Shown: positions 6,649-7,108 of the stretch, piece by piece
Numbering within the stretch: position 1 is the first letter of the stretch
Layout: every line of letters starts with the position of its first letter
Assembly (NCBI GenBank): GCA_002293105.1
Contig: DBCP01000049.1
Location: forward strand, 934 to 8,041
DNA length: 7,108 nucleotides
DNA from: Bacteroidetes bacterium UBA955
Lineage (GTDB): Bacteria; Bacteroidota; Bacteroidia; NS11-12g; UBA955
Direction of reading: 5' to 3'
Program-made: the position numbers and the translations under genes
The notes under the pieces: generated by a model
Database searches by the model: none
The model's input: only the letters and a program-made list of their open reading frames with translations
Told to the model about the DNA's origin: nothing

Positions 6649-6681
6649 GAAAACACGATCCCATACACAATGTGCTTTTGC

Positions 6682-6689
6682 TATCTTTG
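6682..6689 (+). promoter_or_regulatory. Predicted -7 box of gatB
   Basis: TATCTTTG matches TAnnTTTG and its last base is 13 bases before the gatB ATG, predicting a leader of about 7-9 bases. No TTG lies 19-23 bases upstream, so the promoter is weaker than those of gldJ and tRNA-Gly or uses an unseen -33 element. It is divergent from the rnpB promoter, with about 70 bp between the predicted starts. Confidence 0.45.
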
Positions 6690-6701
6690 TAGAACCTAAG
6701 T

Positions 6702-7108
6702 ATGGAAACACAATTCGAGGCAGTTATAGGTCTAGAAATTCACGTGCAATTGCAAACCAAGAGCAAAGCGTTCTCTGCAGATAGCATTGAATATGGCGCC
6801 TTACCCAACACACAAGTAAGTCCCATTAGTCTCGGTCACCCGGGCACATTGCCCATGCACAACAAAGCGGCCATCGACAATGCCATTAAAATGGGATTGG
6901 CTTTGAACTGCGATATCCGTCGTGTGAATCGCTATGCGAGAAAAAATTACTTCTACGCAGATTTGCCGAAGGGTTACCAAATCACCCAGTTCGATACCCC
7001 ACTTTGCAACAATGGCACTGTTCGCATCAAACTGAGCGATGGCAGCAGCAAAGACATCCGTCTTACACGTATCCATATGGAGGAAGACACCGGGAAGAGC
7101 ATGCACGA
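6702..7108 (+). CDS. gatB: GatB, Asp/Glu-tRNA amidotransferase subunit B, N-terminal 135 residues
   Basis: GatB is the tRNA-binding kinase subunit of the GatCAB complex. It phosphorylates misacylated Glu-tRNA(Gln) or Asp-tRNA(Asn) in the cytoplasm so that ammonia from GatA can convert it to Gln- or Asn-tRNA. Family blocks visible are VIGLEIHVQLQTKSKAF (8-24), PNTQVSPISLGHPGTLP (35-51), RKNYFYADLPKGYQITQ (80-96) and TRIHMEEDTGKSMH (122-135). The zinc-type cysteines of many GatB proteins (CxC and CPxC) are replaced by Ser25, Asp27, Ser40 and Ser43; similar losses occur in other lineages, so activity is not in doubt. The frame is open at the right edge; full proteins are near 480 residues, so about 28 per cent is seen. 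The ATG is the only sensible start, 13 bases after a -7 box. It is divergent from rnpB, and no gatA or gatC is in view. Confidence 0.96.
   Translation, partial: METQFEAVIGLEIHVQLQTKSKAFSADSIEYGALPNTQVSPISLGHPGTLPMHNKAAIDNAIKMGLALNCDIRRVNRYARKNYFYADLPKGYQITQFDTPLCNNGTVRIKLSDGSSKDIRLTRIHMEEDTGKSMH

Noticed and set aside
6351..6692. Open frames on both strands at 6351-6692 and 6402-6668
   Set aside because: They overlie the conserved RNase P RNA core, whose blocks explain the sequence.
6801..7106. 101-codon minus-strand frame
   Set aside because: It is antisense to clear GatB coding sequence.
6702..7108. Defective GatB because the CxC/CPxC cysteines are missing
   Set aside because: Other GatB lineages also lack these cysteines, and all other conserved blocks are intact.

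Overview
The window looks like a Bacteroidota chromosome. It carries core parts of the type IX secretion system (T9SS), which is restricted to that phylum. Start codons are preceded by A-rich sequence rather than Shine-Dalgarno motifs, and five transcription units are preceded by the Bacteroidota -7 box TAnnTTTG. The genus cannot be fixed from sequence alone.

Layout. Positions 1-3047 (minus strand) hold most of porU, the T9SS signal peptidase/sortase; its 3' end lies outside the window and its catalytic His and Cys are both present. A 154-bp AT-rich divergent intergenic region with an inverted repeat and a direct repeat separates it from a PorP/SprF-family outer-membrane protein (3202-4206, plus). 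A hairpin terminator and a fresh promoter follow, then a GldJ-type lipoprotein (4337-5863, plus) ending at a very strong hairpin terminator. Positions 5919-6051 contain only a doubtful 32-codon ORF. The rest is housekeeping: tRNA-Gly(GCC) on the minus strand with its own promoter and terminator, the class A RNase P RNA gene rnpB on the minus strand, and, divergent from rnpB, the first 135 codons of gatB (plus). No stretch longer than 300 bases lacks a gene.

How the genes work together. PorP/SprF proteins, GldJ and PorU belong to one export and gliding machine. Clients cross the inner membrane by Sec and are moved through the outer membrane by the T9SS. GldJ is an outer-membrane lipoprotein needed to stabilise GldK and for gliding, and PorU removes the C-terminal signal of clients and attaches them to the surface. 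A gldJ-porU neighbourhood is known from Flavobacterium; here a PorP/SprF gene lies between them and the genes are divergent. tRNA-Gly and rnpB form a second pair: rnpB makes the RNA that trims tRNA 5' ends.

I found no mobile element, CRISPR array or clearly new system. The points most worth a second look are regulatory: the repeats between porU and the porP-like gene, a palindrome inside the rnpB promoter, very short predicted leaders, and an RNase P RNA that seems to lack the GGU that reads tRNA CCA ends, next to a tRNA gene with no encoded CCA.
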